Notes under the pieces: generated by a model
What the model saw: the letters and a program-made list of their open reading frames with translations, nothing else
Database searches by the model: none
Told to the model about the DNA's origin: nothing
Shown: positions 22,791-35,591 of the stretch, piece after piece
Layout of the letters: the number at the start of each line of letters is the position of its first letter
Position numbering within the stretch: the stretch's first letter is position 1
Assembly: GCA_036874045.1 (NCBI GenBank)
Contig: CM072335.1
Location: forward strand, 3,864,001-3,928,000
Source of the DNA: Cymodocea nodosa
Taxonomy: Eukaryota; Streptophyta; Magnoliopsida; Alismatales; Cymodoceaceae
Reading direction: 5' to 3'
DNA length: 64,000 nucleotides
Program-made: the position numbers and the translations under genes

Positions 22791-24424
22791 CAATTCAAAT
22801 ATATGCCTGACTTCTGACTATTTGTCCTCAAGCTTTCATTCGATTCATCTTGATCTTACATATAATGTCTTTACTTGATTTAATTAAATACGAATTGATT
22901 ATAAGATTATGTAAAATTCTATTTTTTCTATTTAATTAATTTATGTTTGGTTACATGTGTGATGTCATAAAGAATTTAAATTTTAAAGCTTGTAATCATA
23001 AAGATTCAAATACTAATTGTATGATTTAATTTCTTACCTGTGAATTATTATCATCAATCAAACACATAAATCTTAAAGTAACGTAGAAGATCAACCATGC
23101 ATTCATATCAAGTAAAATACAGTTGCCATATTTTAGTTGGAAACTGTCTTCTACATGTTACAACTTTCACCAAATAAGCAAAATGTGCATGAAATGTTTT
23201 TCACATAAATAACACATTCTTACGTTCTTTTCTTCCTTCTCTTTTCACATTTTATTCTTTATTCATTTTCTCTTCCTATGTTCCTCTCTACTTTCAACCT
23301 TTCTCTCTCCTTTATTCTCCTTATCTTAATCTTAAATAGTTATTTATTAAGTTTACATGGGCCTGTATAAATTTTTGACATCTCCTCTTTCTTTCCTTTT
23401 TCCTTCATAATGGTACAAATAGATTTAGATGAATAAAATACCCGCCAGTTCAAACTTGAATTTGCTGTACATTGCATGCAACACATCTACAATATTCCAA
23501 GTCCATATATGATGAATATCCAAAAGAAAGCCACCGACAAACTTCTATTATTTTGAAATATAGAATTAGATCTTTCAAAAAACGTACAATTATTACTATA
23601 ACAACTAAATTTATATATATGTCATTTTAGGCTTATAATTAAGCTTAATCTCCCATTCCATCTCTTATACCTCCAATTTCCTAGTATTTATTATATTAAG
23701 CTAAAAGAACAATTGGGTTAACAATTATTCAAAAAATTCCACACATATTCCTCAAATCTCCAATGCTCATTTTTATATATTCAAGACAGGATGATACAGA
23801 ATGGATTAACATCACCCTTAACAAGATCCATTTTAATTAATTTATGTTCTTGAATTTTATCTCTTGTGCAAGCATGCAAAATTTGCACACCATATTTATT
23901 TTTCCAATGAAGGTCACCTCCTATGTATTCTTGAGAGGGTTCAAAATTAATGCACGGATTTGGACCTTTGATTTTTGTAGGGATGGTTTGACTTGATTGT
24001 AGTAATTTGTTAACTTTTCAAGAAACAAAAACTAACTTCTTGCAAAAATTAGATTATCAATACAATTAATGGCATCTTTCTCCTACCACTTGTGTGCATT
24101 AATTAAATATGAGTTTGATCCCTCAGCGACCTTTGTTAATTATATTAAAGAAAAAACTTGAATGTAGGCATTCACAGTATTTTTTTACTACGGTCGTCTA
24201 AAATTGTATTCAAATTTATTCTTGTTATATCGTTTTGACTTTGGCTGCATGAATTACATGTCTGATGTCACATGTATATTGAAATTTAAAAGTAAAATGC
24301 TTAAGCTTAGAGTTAGAGGCTGGATATCGAATTATCGATCACGCACGTGTAGCCCAACATTAAGTTTAATCATACCATAATTATATCAAAGTACGTCGTA
24401 CAAGAAGAAGAAAGCTCGAAGGCT

Positions 24425-24430
24425 TTTATT
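24425..24430 (-). terminator. Polyadenylation signal of CRP2
   Basis: AATAAA on the minus strand, about 110 nt after the stop. The flanking CACGTG motifs are present, one of them as ACACGTGT. Confidence 0.6.
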
Positions 24431-24541
24431 CGAACACGTGTATATATGGTAGAAATGCACGTGCAATTTATTTAGATGGTAATACTACATGGTGCTGATC
24501 GAGCTGCCGTTCCTTCTTCTCGTTGGATCGGTGGCGATTGA

Positions 24542-24959
24542 TCAATGGCACCAGTGCTTGCAGTGCCTCTTCCCACCGTACCAGGTGTAGCCTCCGCAGC
24601 ACCACGAGTGGACGCCGCAACGGCACCAGTGGGAGCAGTGCTTCTTGCCATCGTACCAGATGTAGCCGCCGCAGCAGTACTTGCAGCTTCCACGGGCGCC
24701 GTCCACTTCCACCTCATCTGAATTCAATATCCCAGATCAACTAATTAATGACATCAGCCAGTCTAAGAAATACACGTCTATCTATTAGACAAGGGAAAGC
24801 ATATAAAGATCGATCAATATTGCAGTATATATAGGTGCTAATTAATCTACCAGTGTATTCTTCCTGCATGTCTTCTTCGGCCGCCAGCACATCGGAGGAG
24901 ATGAGCAGTAGGGCCGCCACCATCACGGCCAGGACGACGGGAAGTCTTCTTGGTGCCAT
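24542..24959 (-). CDS. CRP2: secreted Cys/His/Trp-rich peptide precursor (two exons)
   Basis: Exon 1 is 24851-24959, exon 2 is 24542-24717, and the phase-1 GT-AG intron is 133 nt. The 94-residue product is identical to CRP1: signal peptide 1-27, acidic 28-46 and two CC-GGY modules. DNA differences from CRP1 inside exon 2 (for example GGT/GGC at Gly71 and TCC/TCG at Ser74) are silent in this frame. They change the overlapping frame, which argues that the Cys frame is the selected one. The TATA box is intact at 25037-25044. An upstream in-frame extension to 25067 has no ATG and overlaps the TATA box, so it is not used. Confidence 0.85.
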
Positions 24960-25036
24960 TGATCGATCTGTCGTGTAACCAGCGAGTTTGAACTGATGTG
25001 TTTGGGAGATGTCTCCGCCGTATCTATACCGGGCCC

Positions 25037-25044
25037 TATTTATA
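25037..25044 (-). promoter_or_regulatory. TATA box of CRP2
   Basis: TATAAATA on the minus strand, 78 nt upstream of the ATG, followed by the conserved GGGCCCGGTATAGATACG stretch. Confidence 0.75.
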
Positions 25045-25470
25045 GCGCAACATCTTGACAAGTACAAATTAATAAGTAATTAAAATTAAGAAGCAGATAT
25101 GCACGGTTAGCTTAAACGCCGTTAACTACGAGCCCAAGATCAAAATCTGTGGGTAGGTAATCCGGAAGCGAATTATTTCAGTCTTCGATTCCACGACAAA
25201 ACTCTTATATATGATCGTCGATTACGTGTGCCCTAGAATATGTGTGTGAGTATATGTATATATTTATGTAGAATATATTTGTGTGTGAGCATATGCATTG
25301 TATATTTGTTATACCCTCACGTTGGTATGCATTGATTTTGATATAGTAAATAATCAAATTGGTATATTGAATTTATAAAATTTATATTAAACGTGGTATA
25401 GTATTTTTTGATATATTGATTTTGTAATTTGGTATATTAACAAGTATACTCAAATCCTATTGCTGGGAAG

Positions 25471-25590
25471 GTCAAATCTGTGGATGCGCTTCTGTGGAGC
25501 AACCATTTGTTATGGACTCCATAAGTCAAAGAAGCATGGTTCAAACTACTTGACTTACCAACGATTTCATGGATGTTAATATTTCTATTT
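25471..25590. repeat. 115-bp core repeat, copy 6 of 13
   Basis: Full-length type, equivalent to copy 3, upstream of CRP2. Confidence 0.8.
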
Positions 25591-25904
25591 CAATTCAAAT
25601 ATATGTCTGAGATCTGACTATTTGTCCTTCAGATTTCATTTGATTCATCCTGATCTTCATATAATGTCTTTACTTGATTTAATTAAATACGAATTAATTA
25701 TATGTTTATGTAAAATATTACTTTTACTATTTAAATTTAGTTACTTGCGTGATGTCTGAAAGAATTTAAATTTTTAAGCTTGTAATCATAAAAATTCAAA
25801 TATTAATTGTATGATTTAATTACTTACATGTGAATTATTATCATCAATCGTACATATAAATCTTAAAGAAAACTAAAAGAACAACCATGGGTGCATATCA
25901 AGTA

Positions 25905-26520
25905 AAATATGTTAAGAGTGAGTTGACTGCGAACGACAGCGAAGAATGCATAATATCATCATTTTGCTCGCTTAAGTCGAAAAAGACCTCTTTCTGGTTT
26001 TTGTCCTTGCTGATGAGAGGCACTTGCACTTACTTACAATAGTATAATTTCTTTATCTGTTATAGTTGTAATTCTAGTTATAACTTTTTTAATTTTAAAT
26101 AACATATAAAATTGGTTTTGATTTCCTTACATCTTTTTATTGGTCAATGATTCAAAAGAAACCCACGGAGATGACCCTAGAGAAGGTTGACGTCGAAAGA
26201 TGATTATTACCAAAGCCTAATGCCCTCGATATGACATATGTGGCAGAACATAATAATCGTTACAATACAAGAGTCTCAATCCTATTGCTTGGAAGGTCAA
26301 ATCTGTGGATGCGCTTCCGTGGAGCAACCATTTGTTTTGGATTCCATAAGTCAAAGAAGCATGGTTCAAACCACTTGTCTTGCCAACCATTTCATGGATG
26401 TAAATATATCTATTTCAATTCAAATATATCTCTGACGTCTCACTATTTGTCCTTTAGGTTTCATTCGATTCATCCTGATCTTACGTATATTGTCTTTACT
26501 TAATTTAGTTAAATATAAAT
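25905..26520. repeat. Head of peptide-array unit 3, separated from its gene
   Basis: Matches 8129-8710 of unit 1: GAGTGAGTTGACTGCGAAC, the CACTTGCACTTAC module and a core repeat. Homology stops near 26520 and resumes only at about 34377 in the CRP3 region. Nearly 8 kb of copia-related DNA has therefore come between the two parts of this unit. Confidence 0.65.
26296..26416. repeat. 115-bp core repeat, copy 7 of 13
   Basis: Full-length type. A 90-codon plus-strand frame (26231-26503) passes through it, without recognisable family. Confidence 0.8.
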
Positions 26521-26799
26521 AAATTATAAGATTTAATATATGTTACAACTATTTAATATAAATTTTGTAATTAATTTATACTCTTGTTTAGGAGTATTTA
26601 GTACGTTATATATATATTTTTTATAAAGAATTTATACTCTTATTTAGGAGTATTGAATATGTTTTATATTATTTGGTCGTACGAAAATATAACTTTGGCT
26701 CAATCGATGTATCTATTATATAGTTTTATATCTAGATGTAGATACCTTTCTTTCCACTATAGATAATTTATATATTAAATGTAAAAATTATAAAAAGAA
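26521..26799. other. AT-rich spacer with two copies of the TTTATACTCTTATTTAGGAG motif
   Basis: No coding frame. Two copies of a motif (about 26577-26660) match the array at 37.5-38.07 kb. The junction with copia-related sequence is near 26780-26800. Confidence 0.5.
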
Positions 26800-27420
26800 A
26801 AATAAAAGTTTGACTGCTTGTTTAGAGAATGCTTATGTTGAACTACAAAATGTATTAATTGATAATAGGAATTTTAAAACTAAAATGGATAATTATAGTT
26901 GTAACAATTTTGATTTTAAAGAAGAAAACAAAAATTGTAGTTACAAAAATACTTTATGCAAATTTACAAATGGAGAAAAAGGATTAAATAAAATCATTGC
27001 ATCACAAAGAGTAAGAACAAACAAGTTTTGTCTAGGGTATGTTATTTTTCAAGAGATTCCTTACTATGGTGTACTTATCTAGTCTTATAGAGATGACACT
27101 TTTTTCTTTGTCATCAAAAGATCTGGATTAATGTGGTTGTCAATGGATAATAAATTTAATGTTTTAAGGATTAAATTTTCTAGACCTAAGAAGATTTAGG
27201 TATTAAAATCCCTAATTTCTATATGATTTGTAGGAAGGAAGTGAGATGGAGCTAAAGATGTCAAAATAGATTATTAATAGTGGTCGCTTTAAACACATGA
27301 TAGGCAAAAAGAGCTTTAAGGGCATTAAGTTCAAGTAGTGTTAAGTTTGACAATAATGAAAAATGTAAAACTATTGGAATAAAAAATATTGTATCTAAAA
27401 ATTTTACAATTGAAAATGTT

Positions 27421-28832
27421 TTGCTTGTAAATGGTTTAAAACAAAATTTATTATGTGTAGGACAATTATGTGATAAAAGCTATAATGTTTACTTTACTAT
27501 TGATAACTACTCTATTACTAATGAAAACTCACATGAGAAAAAGTTTGTTGGATTTAGAGATAATTCTATTTATAAATTATATTTCCCAAATGATTGTTCT
27601 ACAAATGATGCATGCTTAGTGGTATCTAGTAAGGATGATTGGTTGTAGCATAAAAGATTAAGACATTAATATGAGAACTTTCAAAAAACTATCCAAACAT
27701 GATCTAATTAGAGGTGTGCCTAAACTCAAGTTTAAAAAGGATAGAGTGTGTAATGAATTTCTCATGAAAAAATGATCTCATAAGAGCATAAATGTTATTA
27801 CTACTAGAAAATCATTAGAACTATTACATCTTGACTTATTTGGTCCAACTCAGACCTTAAGCCTAGGTGGAAGAAAATATACCCTAGTAATTGTTGATGA
27901 CTTTATTAAATTCACATAGGTAATATTTTTGACTCATAAGAATGAAAAATGTGTTGTGTTTAAAAACTTTTGCATTAGAGTACAAAATGAGAAAGAATTA
28001 ACTATAAAGAAAATCAAAAGTGATCATGGAGGAGAGTTCAAGAATTCAGAATTTGAAAATCTCTGTAATACTTTTGGAATCATGCATAAATTTTCCTATC
28101 CAAGAATTTTAGCTTAAAATGGATTAGTGGAAAGGAAAAATAGAGTTTTACAACAAATGGGTAAGACTCTACCAAATGCATTTGATTTGCCGAAATTCCT
28201 ATGAGCTAAAGCTGTTGGAATAACTTACTATAAAATCAAAAGAACTCATCTTAGACCCATATTAAACAAAACACCATTTGAGTTATGGTTTAGCATGGCA
28301 CCTAACGTAGCATATTTTAAAATCTTTTGATGAAAATGCTTTGTCTTGAATATAAAAGATTAGAAGGATAAATTTGATACTAAGTTAGATCCAATTGTGT
28401 AAGTTGGATACTCTTCTAGAAGGAAGGCATATAGAGTTTACATTGAAAAAGATAGGAGAGTGGAAAAGACCATTAATGTGGATTTCAATGAAGACTTAGT
28501 ATGCAAAATGAAATAACTCAAGTTTGAAAGAGATAGTGAAGAAGAACCAGATGTTAACAGGAATGATCAATGAAGAAAGAAAAATTATTCTCAAGCCTCG
28601 AGTTCAATTGAAAAAACTTGGAAAATTAAGTCTAACCATCCTATTGAGCAAATTATTAGCAATATAAATCAAGGAGTAGAACTCAAAACATATGCAACTT
28701 TTATGCATTTATTTTAGAAATTGAACCAAAGAATATTGAAGAAGCCTATAATGATGATTATTAGATTATGACCATATAAGAAGAATTAAATCAGTTTCAA
28801 AAAAATAATATTTGAGAATTAGTTGAAAAACT
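27421..28832 (+). pseudogene. Copia copy 2 pre-integrase and integrase (decayed)
   Basis: 27421-27648 is open for 75 codons in the protease-to-pre-integrase region (NGLKQNLLCVGQLCDK), ending with a TAG where Trp precedes HKRL. Integrase motifs LDLFGPTQTLSLGGRKY, KIKSDHGGEFKN and LVERKNRVLQQM are all present, with a TAG replacing Trp near 27919 and TGA replacing Trp near 28203. The latter stop is shared with copy 1. Confidence 0.8.
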
Positions 28833-30394
28833 TGTTTAGAATGAAATTATGCATAATAGTAGTGGTTAGTGAATGATTAATGGCACATCATTTAGCTTAT
28901 CAGATGAGAATTAGGCCATTATGCTACATTTGCACAATTATAAGACTTAATTGAAGAGTGTACATAATTTGAAGGAATTAACGTTAATTTCATTAATGAA
29001 TGATTGAAAATTACTTCTTTGACATATTATTAAATGTTATATACATATTACTTTATTAAACTACAAAATTGGACAAGTCTGTTGAGTTAATAGTTAAGTC
29101 AATGGAGTAAGTCCATTGAGTTATGTTAACTCTATGGACTAGTTATTATCTAATGTGTGATTCTAAACAATTATAAGAAATACATAGGAAAACCACATTG
29201 CATAATTTACGCTCATGATCTCTATCATGGAACGAAGAAGCAATTATAGTCATTGATACGTAGGAAAGAAAAATTCAACTAATCATTTTGGTGCTAGCAG
29301 TTATTATAGGAAAGAAATATAAAAGATTGAAAGAAATCAAGAGAAAAAGGGGCAAAGAAATAGCTATGTTCACTATAGAAAGCATTGGATGTTCTTTAAG
29401 ATTATTCCACCGACACCCATAATTCATTGAAAGTCTATGAGGATAGTTTCTAGAGTTGGGTCAATTCTAAGCAAACCATGATGATTGACAATCATTACAG
29501 AGGAGTGATCGTGTCACAGGAAGGAAATGCTTCTTCACTAAGAATCAAATCATCTCTTAGAAGATAGTTAAAGCTTCCAACCTTGGTTTTAGGTTGATGC
29601 CAATTTGTGAAGAGGAGATCATTTTACAAAAGTCAATGTTCACAATTTAGTAAGGAGAGGAGTGCTTGACAGTAAGTGGTTAAGTTTTCAAAGGTGTAAC
29701 TGTGTCGCATGTAGTATTGAAAGTCAAATTTTCAATAGAGAGCTTTCTCCTTATAAATCGTTTAGCTTAAGAAACATATATGTTTACATTTATATCACCA
29801 TGTTCATTATGTTCTGTGTTTGTATCATTTGTGTTTAAATTATGTGTTTGTAATTGTTAAATGTTAAGTGTTTATTTTATTTTAGTTAGTATGAAATCGT
29901 ATGACTTTATTATAAAGCCAATTAGTTTAAATCTCTGAAATCATTTTGTACCTATTTATTACTTGAATTCATTTGAATGCTAAAATTACTCAATGTTAAA
30001 TCTAATATAGGTAGCAATTAGAGAGAGTATAATAGTTGCTTGCATTATTTGGTATCACCCAATGGATGGTTAAATCCAAATGCAAAACAACTATCAAGAG
30101 AGAGAGTCACAAAACTATCCATTGAGTTATCTATAACTCAACTAACTTAGTTTGTTAAGTAGTAACTTAATGGAGTGGGAAGTTTCACTAGTACGCACTA
30201 CACTTATTCTATAGCAACTTAGTATTTGATTTTAACCACTTCCTATGGATTCAACTTGTTCTTACACACTTTTTACAACTAACATTGTGCACTTGTAGTC
30301 AATTAAATGAAAAGATTTATTAGATTTAAATTATGTTCAGGGAATTGCTTGTTTACTAAAAGAAAAGAAAAATTCATTTAAACCAAACAAGACA
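28833..30394 (+). mobile_element. Solo LTR (Ty3-type) nested in copia copy 2
   Basis: 1562 bp, with intact TG...CA ends (TGTTTAG ... AACAAGACA), flanked by AAACT at 28828-28832 and 30395-30399. It sits at exactly the same copia position as the solo LTR at 5386-6954. It gives the best-preserved ends of this LTR family and was used to define the boundaries of the copies at 1081-3038 and 51811-52731. Confidence 0.9.
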
Positions 30395-31790
30395 AAACTC
30401 ACTAGAAAAACTATTATTAGAACTAAGTAGGTATTTAGAAATAAATTTGATGACACTAGGTATATAATCAAAAACAAAGTTAAACTAGTTGCATAAGGAT
30501 ATAATCAATAAGAAGAGATTGATTATGAAGAAATATTTGCACCAATGGCTAGACTTGAAGTTATTAGGATGTTGTTTACTTTTGCTAGTAGTATGAAAAT
30601 CAAATTATTTTAGATAGACGTAAAAAGTACATTTTTGAATGAATTTTTGTAGGAAGAAGTTTTTGTAAAGAAACCTCTAGGTTTCGAAGAAGAAGACAAG
30701 CTAGATCATGTTTTCAAATTAAATAAAGCATTGTATGGTCTGAAACAAGCACTTAGGGCCTAGTATGACAGGATGAAAAATTTTCTAATTCAAACCATCT
30801 TCAACATTAGCAAAGTGGATAGTACACTATTTATAAAAATTATTGATTCACATATGTTACTTGTTTAAATATATATTGATAATACAATCTTTTGTGCTAC
30901 ACATGAAAGCTTGTGCCATGAATTTCAAAATTTGTTGAAAAAAGATTTTGAGATGAGCTTAATGGGTGAAATGAAATTTTTTTTAGGCTTACAAATTCAT
31001 CAACTAAAAAATGAAATTTTCATTAACTAGGAAAAATTCTGTAAGAAGATTTTAAAGAAATTTGGCCTAAAAAATACAAAATCTATTAATACTCCTATGA
31101 GCACTAATAAAAACTTGATAAAGATATTATTAGTATTGCTATAGTTTAAAAGAAATACAAATGAATGAATGGATCACTTATGTATTTATTAGTTAGAAGG
31201 CCAAACATCATGTTCAATGTGTGTTCATGTGCCAAATATTAATCATCTCTTAAAGAATCACACATGAAATCAATCAAAAGAATTTTCAAGTATTTACAGG
31301 GTACTAAGGACTTTGGATTATTTTATTCAGCTCAAAGTGATTTAATTTTGATAAGATATAGTAATGTTGATTATGTAGGTTGCAAGTGAGATAGGAAGAG
31401 CTCTAGTAGAATGTACCACCTACTTGGACATTCACTTGTTTCCTGATTTGGTAGAAAGCAGAATTGCATTGCATTATCCACTACTAAGGCAGAATACATT
31501 ACAACTAGACTATGTTGTGCTCATATTTTATAAATGCAGTAGACATTAGTAGATTATAGATTAAATTTCAAAATACCACAATTTACTATAATTATAGTAG
31601 TGTAATAAATCTATCTAAGAACATTGTCTTATACTCACAAGCTAAAAATATTGAGATTAGACATTACTTTTTAAGGGATCATATTGAAAAAGGCTAGATA
31701 TCACTAGAATTTGTCCCTACAATAGCTCAGCTTGCATACATTTTTAAAAAACCTTTAATTGAATCAACCTTTAACACATTAGACATGAAA
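30395..31790 (+). pseudogene. Copia copy 2 reverse transcriptase and RNase H (decayed)
   Basis: RT motifs: TIIRTK-(TAG)-[57 protein letters not shown] and YIDNTIF. RNase H shows RPNIMFNVCSCAKY, IFKYLQGTKDFGLFY, YSNVDYVGCK, LLGHSLVS and STTKAEYITT; the expected YSDAD reads YSNVD. After about 31540 the frame decays strongly. Copy 1 lacks everything after about 30890 of this copy. Confidence 0.75.
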
Positions 31791-32582
31791 TAAGTATTTG
31801 TTCCATACATGATCTATGATTTTTTATATGTTTATACTTGTCCATAACACACAAGCTTATCACTTGGGAGCTTGTTCTCCACTGACCCCTTCTTGTGTAG
31901 AAATTTAGGGAGAGCTGACATACAGGAGGAGGTGTCATATAGGAGAGGTTAATTCATATCAGTTACGAAATAATTAGTCTCAATGCTACCATTCAAAAAT
32001 TACAAGAGTTCTATCGAGATTGCAAGCATTTGAGAAAACTAATAATGGTATTAGACATGGAGATGATGGAGTTAGCAAATCATGTGCAAGAATTACAAAT
32101 TCCAAGTCGAGAGCTTAATAGCGATATTACTCCTTATTCACTACTAGCACTAACATGAGGTATCAATACTTTAAATGTGGACTTCCTTTTGTATAATGAC
32201 AAAAAAGGTAAGAGTTTAGACATGATTCATGGGGAAAGTTTAGACATGATATATTAATGGAAAAATTAGTAGCAGTTTAGACAGAAATTATAAGGTGCAC
32301 ATTACATAAGAGAAATTATGAAAGAAACTCTAGCATACATATAGGGGGAGAACAACACAATGAATCATATGTCATATGATAGTATTTGACAAAAAAAGGA
32401 TGAATTAGATATACAACACTTCAGGAAAAACATTGCTCTTAATTCTTTGTAATTTCTATAATTTCTATAGTCAGTTGTTAAACATTTTTATATTGTGAGC
32501 TTTTCTTATATAGATATATTTTAGGGAGTGAAATACATGTAATATTTGTAAAAGATTTTGTCATTATCAAAAAAGAGAAAAT
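31791..32582. other. Copia copy 2 3' untranslated region and polypurine tract
   Basis: No coding frame. A purine-rich tract ATCAAAAAAGAGAAAAT (32566-32582) immediately precedes the LTR and fits the polypurine tract that primes plus-strand synthesis. A second purine-rich stretch near 31905 (TTTAGGGAGAGC) is less well placed. Confidence 0.55.
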
Positions 32583-33926
32583 TGAAAGAACTTCAATATT
32601 TTGATAATGTAAAAAGTTATATAAGGATGATTATGTATTTCACAAGTGCAAAGGTAGAGCCAAGAAGTCAATTATTACAGTAGAGCCAAAACAATTTTTA
32701 TATAGCAACTATGTTGTAAAAGTTTGGAAGGATATCTAAATAGAACAATGATTTAAAAGGTTAACTATCCAAAAACATGAAGATGGATGAGGAGTTGTAG
32801 ATGAGTGATGAACAGATGTGAAAGACGAACAACAAGTTAAAAGATTGACTATCCGAAAAGTTTCAAAAAAATAGAGAGTTAAAAGATTAATCGTTTGAGA
32901 TGAATAGAGAGTTATAGTGAACAAGAATTTAAATTGTTAGATGCCTTGGACCCAACAAGTGACTAACTTGTCGATTGTATGATTTCTCGTAGACTAGCAT
33001 GAAATTGTTGAAAAGTTAAAGACTTAAGTATCCGAATGTTAGTAAGATATTGGGTGACTTATGAGATAAGTGTCAATTTAGAAGAAAAGTTAAAGAGAAA
33101 CGATGATGAAAAGCTAGAGTGTTAAGTATTTGAAGTTCAAAAGATTTCTTGAATACTTAAAGTGATAATTAAGTTTTTGATAAGTTGAAGTTTTATTGGT
33201 TTATTTGGAAACTTAAGCAAGATAAGCATCTATCCAAACTAATTTCCACATAGACTTAAGGAGTGATGTCTTCAATAGTTCAATAGATTTCTTGATGTTT
33301 GAGCAACAAGAACTTACTATTTTTGACACTATCAAACTCAGTAAGTATAATAGATTGACAACTTTGGAGAGGAGTTAATCATTGTACATACAGATATAAA
33401 AGCTATCAAACTACCAAAAAGAAAATAAAAACAAGGAAAGAAAAGAAAAATCAAGAGCAAGAATTCAAGAGAATAGCCTTGAGAAAAGTCTTTATGTAGA
33501 TTTCCAACATTTAGAAGATCAAACTTCAGAAACTCCAATAAAACTCTCCACATGTGTTAACTTTGATTCAACAAAAAGAGTTGGTTCATGGCTTTGATCG
33601 TGAAACCTCTATTGTGGTTGGTTAGAGCTTCTACTTCAAAAATTAGTTGTTAATGTTGATTTTTACTTTGACCTAAAAACAAGTATTGTGTAAGCAGGAA
33701 AATGGTGAGGCCCAAGCCATGATTAGGGATGAAGTAGTCACTTATAGTGAACCATTTAAAAATTCACTTGTGTGCTTCTATTTATAATTTATTTTTTGTT
33801 GCACATGATTTAACTTAATTACTGCATTACATGTTTAAATAAAAAATTGCTTAAATTTGTTTAAAATTAATCATGTACACTAAAACACAATTCACCCCCT
33901 TTTGGTACTGTCATTTGGTCCTAACA
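32583..33926 (+). mobile_element. 3' LTR of copia copy 2
   Basis: Begins TGAAAGAACTTC after the polypurine tract. It ends CCTAACA at 33926 after the AATTCACCCCCTTTTGG tract typical of copia LTR ends. Length 1344 bp. It contains repeated GACTATCCGAAA-type motifs (about 32760, 32840, 33025), also seen in the unrelated LTR at 2640-2830. Confidence 0.7.
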
Positions 33927-34225
33927 TCTTAATCTATATCAATTCACTTACAATTTGAGACACTTATTTGTATTTTACTTTAACATTAGACTTGAAAATA
34001 ACAATTTGCTTCTCCACGCCTTTAGCTTACCTCCGACATATGTGTAATAATTGGAAATAGACTTGCAATCTACTCTATCACCAGTATAGCTAAAATTTGA
34101 ATATGCTTGAACTTCTAAATGACCATGTCCTGAGTATATTAGGACTTTCCTAGGAGCATTCTTGTCATATGCAAGAACTCTTAAAGCACCTTGTTAATTA
34201 ATTTCTTTTGGTTCATGCATAAATT
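33927..34225 (-). pseudogene. Copia RNase H fragment, minus strand
   Basis: Translation of the minus strand gives QFMHEPKEIN, ALRVLAYDKNAPRKV, YSGHGHLEVQAYSNFSYTGD and YTYVGGKLKAWRSK. These match the copia RNase H pattern (tract like ALRVLRYLKGAPG, then YSDADWAGS and FVGGNLVSWRSKKQ), with several core residues changed. It belongs to a different copia lineage from the plus-strand elements and is a short remnant. Confidence 0.65.
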
Positions 34226-34369
34226 GATTTCTTATCATTCTAGTCCATTTTTGCATGAAATTTCTTAATATCTCAACATGCACAAGTGCTCCACTTTGTA
34301 AATGATATTTCAAAATCTCAGTATTTAAATTTGCGAATAGTAGGGAAAAAACAGAATACTGAGAATGTT
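34226..34369. repeat. 144-bp stretch repeated at 59033-59171
   Basis: GATTTCTTATCATTCTAG through TTTGTAAATGATATTTC to AGAATACTGAG matches 59033-59171 with a few changes. On the minus strand it continues the copia fragment, so the 59-kb copy may mark a second remnant. Confidence 0.65.
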
Positions 34370-35585
34370 TACATCGGTCTGTATAAAATTTTTGTCATCT
34401 ATTCTATCTCCCCTTTTCCTTCATAATGCTTCAAATAAATTTAGATGAAAAAAATACTCGTTAATCCATACTTGAATTTGCCATACATTGCATGCAACAC
34501 ATCAACAGTATTCCAAGTCCATATATAACGCATATCCAAAGGAAAGCCACCTACATACTTCTATCATTTGGAAATAAAAAGTTAGATCTTTCAAAAAATG
34601 TACAATTATTACTATAACAACTAAATTTATATACATATCCTTTTAGGCATATATTTGATCCTAATCTACCGTTCCATCTCCTAAACGTGCAACTTCCTAG
34701 TATTTATTATATTAAGCTAACAGGAAGAATTAGGTTAACAATTATTCAAAAAAGTCCACACCTATTCCTCAATCTCCAATGCTCATTTGTATATATCCAA
34801 GACAGGATGATACAGAATGGATTTACATCACCCTTAGCAAGATCCATTTTAATTAATTTATGTTCTTGAATTTTATCTCTTGTGCAAGCATGCAAAATTT
34901 GCACACCATATATACATTACCAATGAAGTTCACCTCCTATGTATTCTTGAAAGGGTTCGAAATTAACGCATGGAATTGGACGATTGACTTTGTAGGGATG
35001 GTATGATTTGATTGTAGTAATTTCTTAACCTTTCAAGAAAGAAAAACCAACTTCTTGAAAAGATTAGATTATCAATACAATTAATGGCATCTTTCTCCTA
35101 CCATTTGTGTGCATTAATTAAATATGAGTTTGATCCCTCAACGAACTTTGTTAATTAAATTAAAGAAAAAACTTGAAAGTAGACATTCACAGTATATTTT
35201 TTACTATGGTCGTCTAAAATTGTATTCAAATTTATTATTGTTATATCGTTTTTACTATCGCTGTATAAATTAAATGTCTGATGTCACATATATATTGAAA
35301 TTAAATTTAATATATCGTTTTAGACATTACAATAAAAAAATAAAAAATTCCGACACCTACACCTATTTTTGTATAAATACTAATGGACAATTGAAATCAA
35401 TCGTACGTTCCTTCATCATCAACTCCTCCTCTACTCAAAAACTACAATTAATATGGATCATACACTAAAAAGCTTAAGCTTGGAGTTAGCTGGAGATCGA
35501 TCACGCACGTGTAGCCAAATATTATGTTTAATCATATCATAATTATCAAAGGTACGTCGTACAAGAAGAAGAAAGCTCAAGGGCT

Positions 35586-35591
35586 TTTATT
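35586..35591 (-). terminator. Polyadenylation signal of CRP3
   Basis: AATAAA, minus strand. Between stop and signal lies the 16-bp perfect palindrome AATTGCACGTGCAATT (35614-35629), containing CACGTG. Confidence 0.6.

Larger units (their letters stand above)
22385..25904. repeat. Peptide-array unit 2 (contains CRP2)
   Basis: Collinear with unit 1 from 8229, including the CACTTGCACTTACATACC start, core repeat at 22681, the AT-rich stretch, CRP2 and its upstream tract with the core repeat at 25471. It is the unit most similar to unit 1 by eye. Apart from CRP2 no coding region is supported. Confidence 0.75.
26800..33926 (+). mobile_element. Decayed Ty1/copia element, copy 2, with nested solo LTR and 3' LTR
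   Basis: Contains a coiled-coil gag remnant (26800-27080), protease/pre-integrase remnants (27240-27790), integrase (27790-28832), a nested solo LTR, RT (30395-30890), RNase H (30890-31790), a 3' untranslated part and a 3' LTR (32583-33926). The 5' LTR is absent. The part 27726-30890 is the sister of copy 1 at 4269-7447. Numerous stops throughout. Confidence 0.8.

Noticed and set aside
24960..25067. N-terminal extension of CRP2 (and CRP3-CRP6) upstream of the MAPRR or MAPKR start
   Set aside because: It has no ATG (only TTG), runs through the TATA box and expected transcription start, and would hide the signal peptide.
32521..32640. Promoter or small RNA gene at the purine-rich tract before TGAAAGAACTTC
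   Set aside because: Explained better as the polypurine tract and start of the copia 3' LTR.
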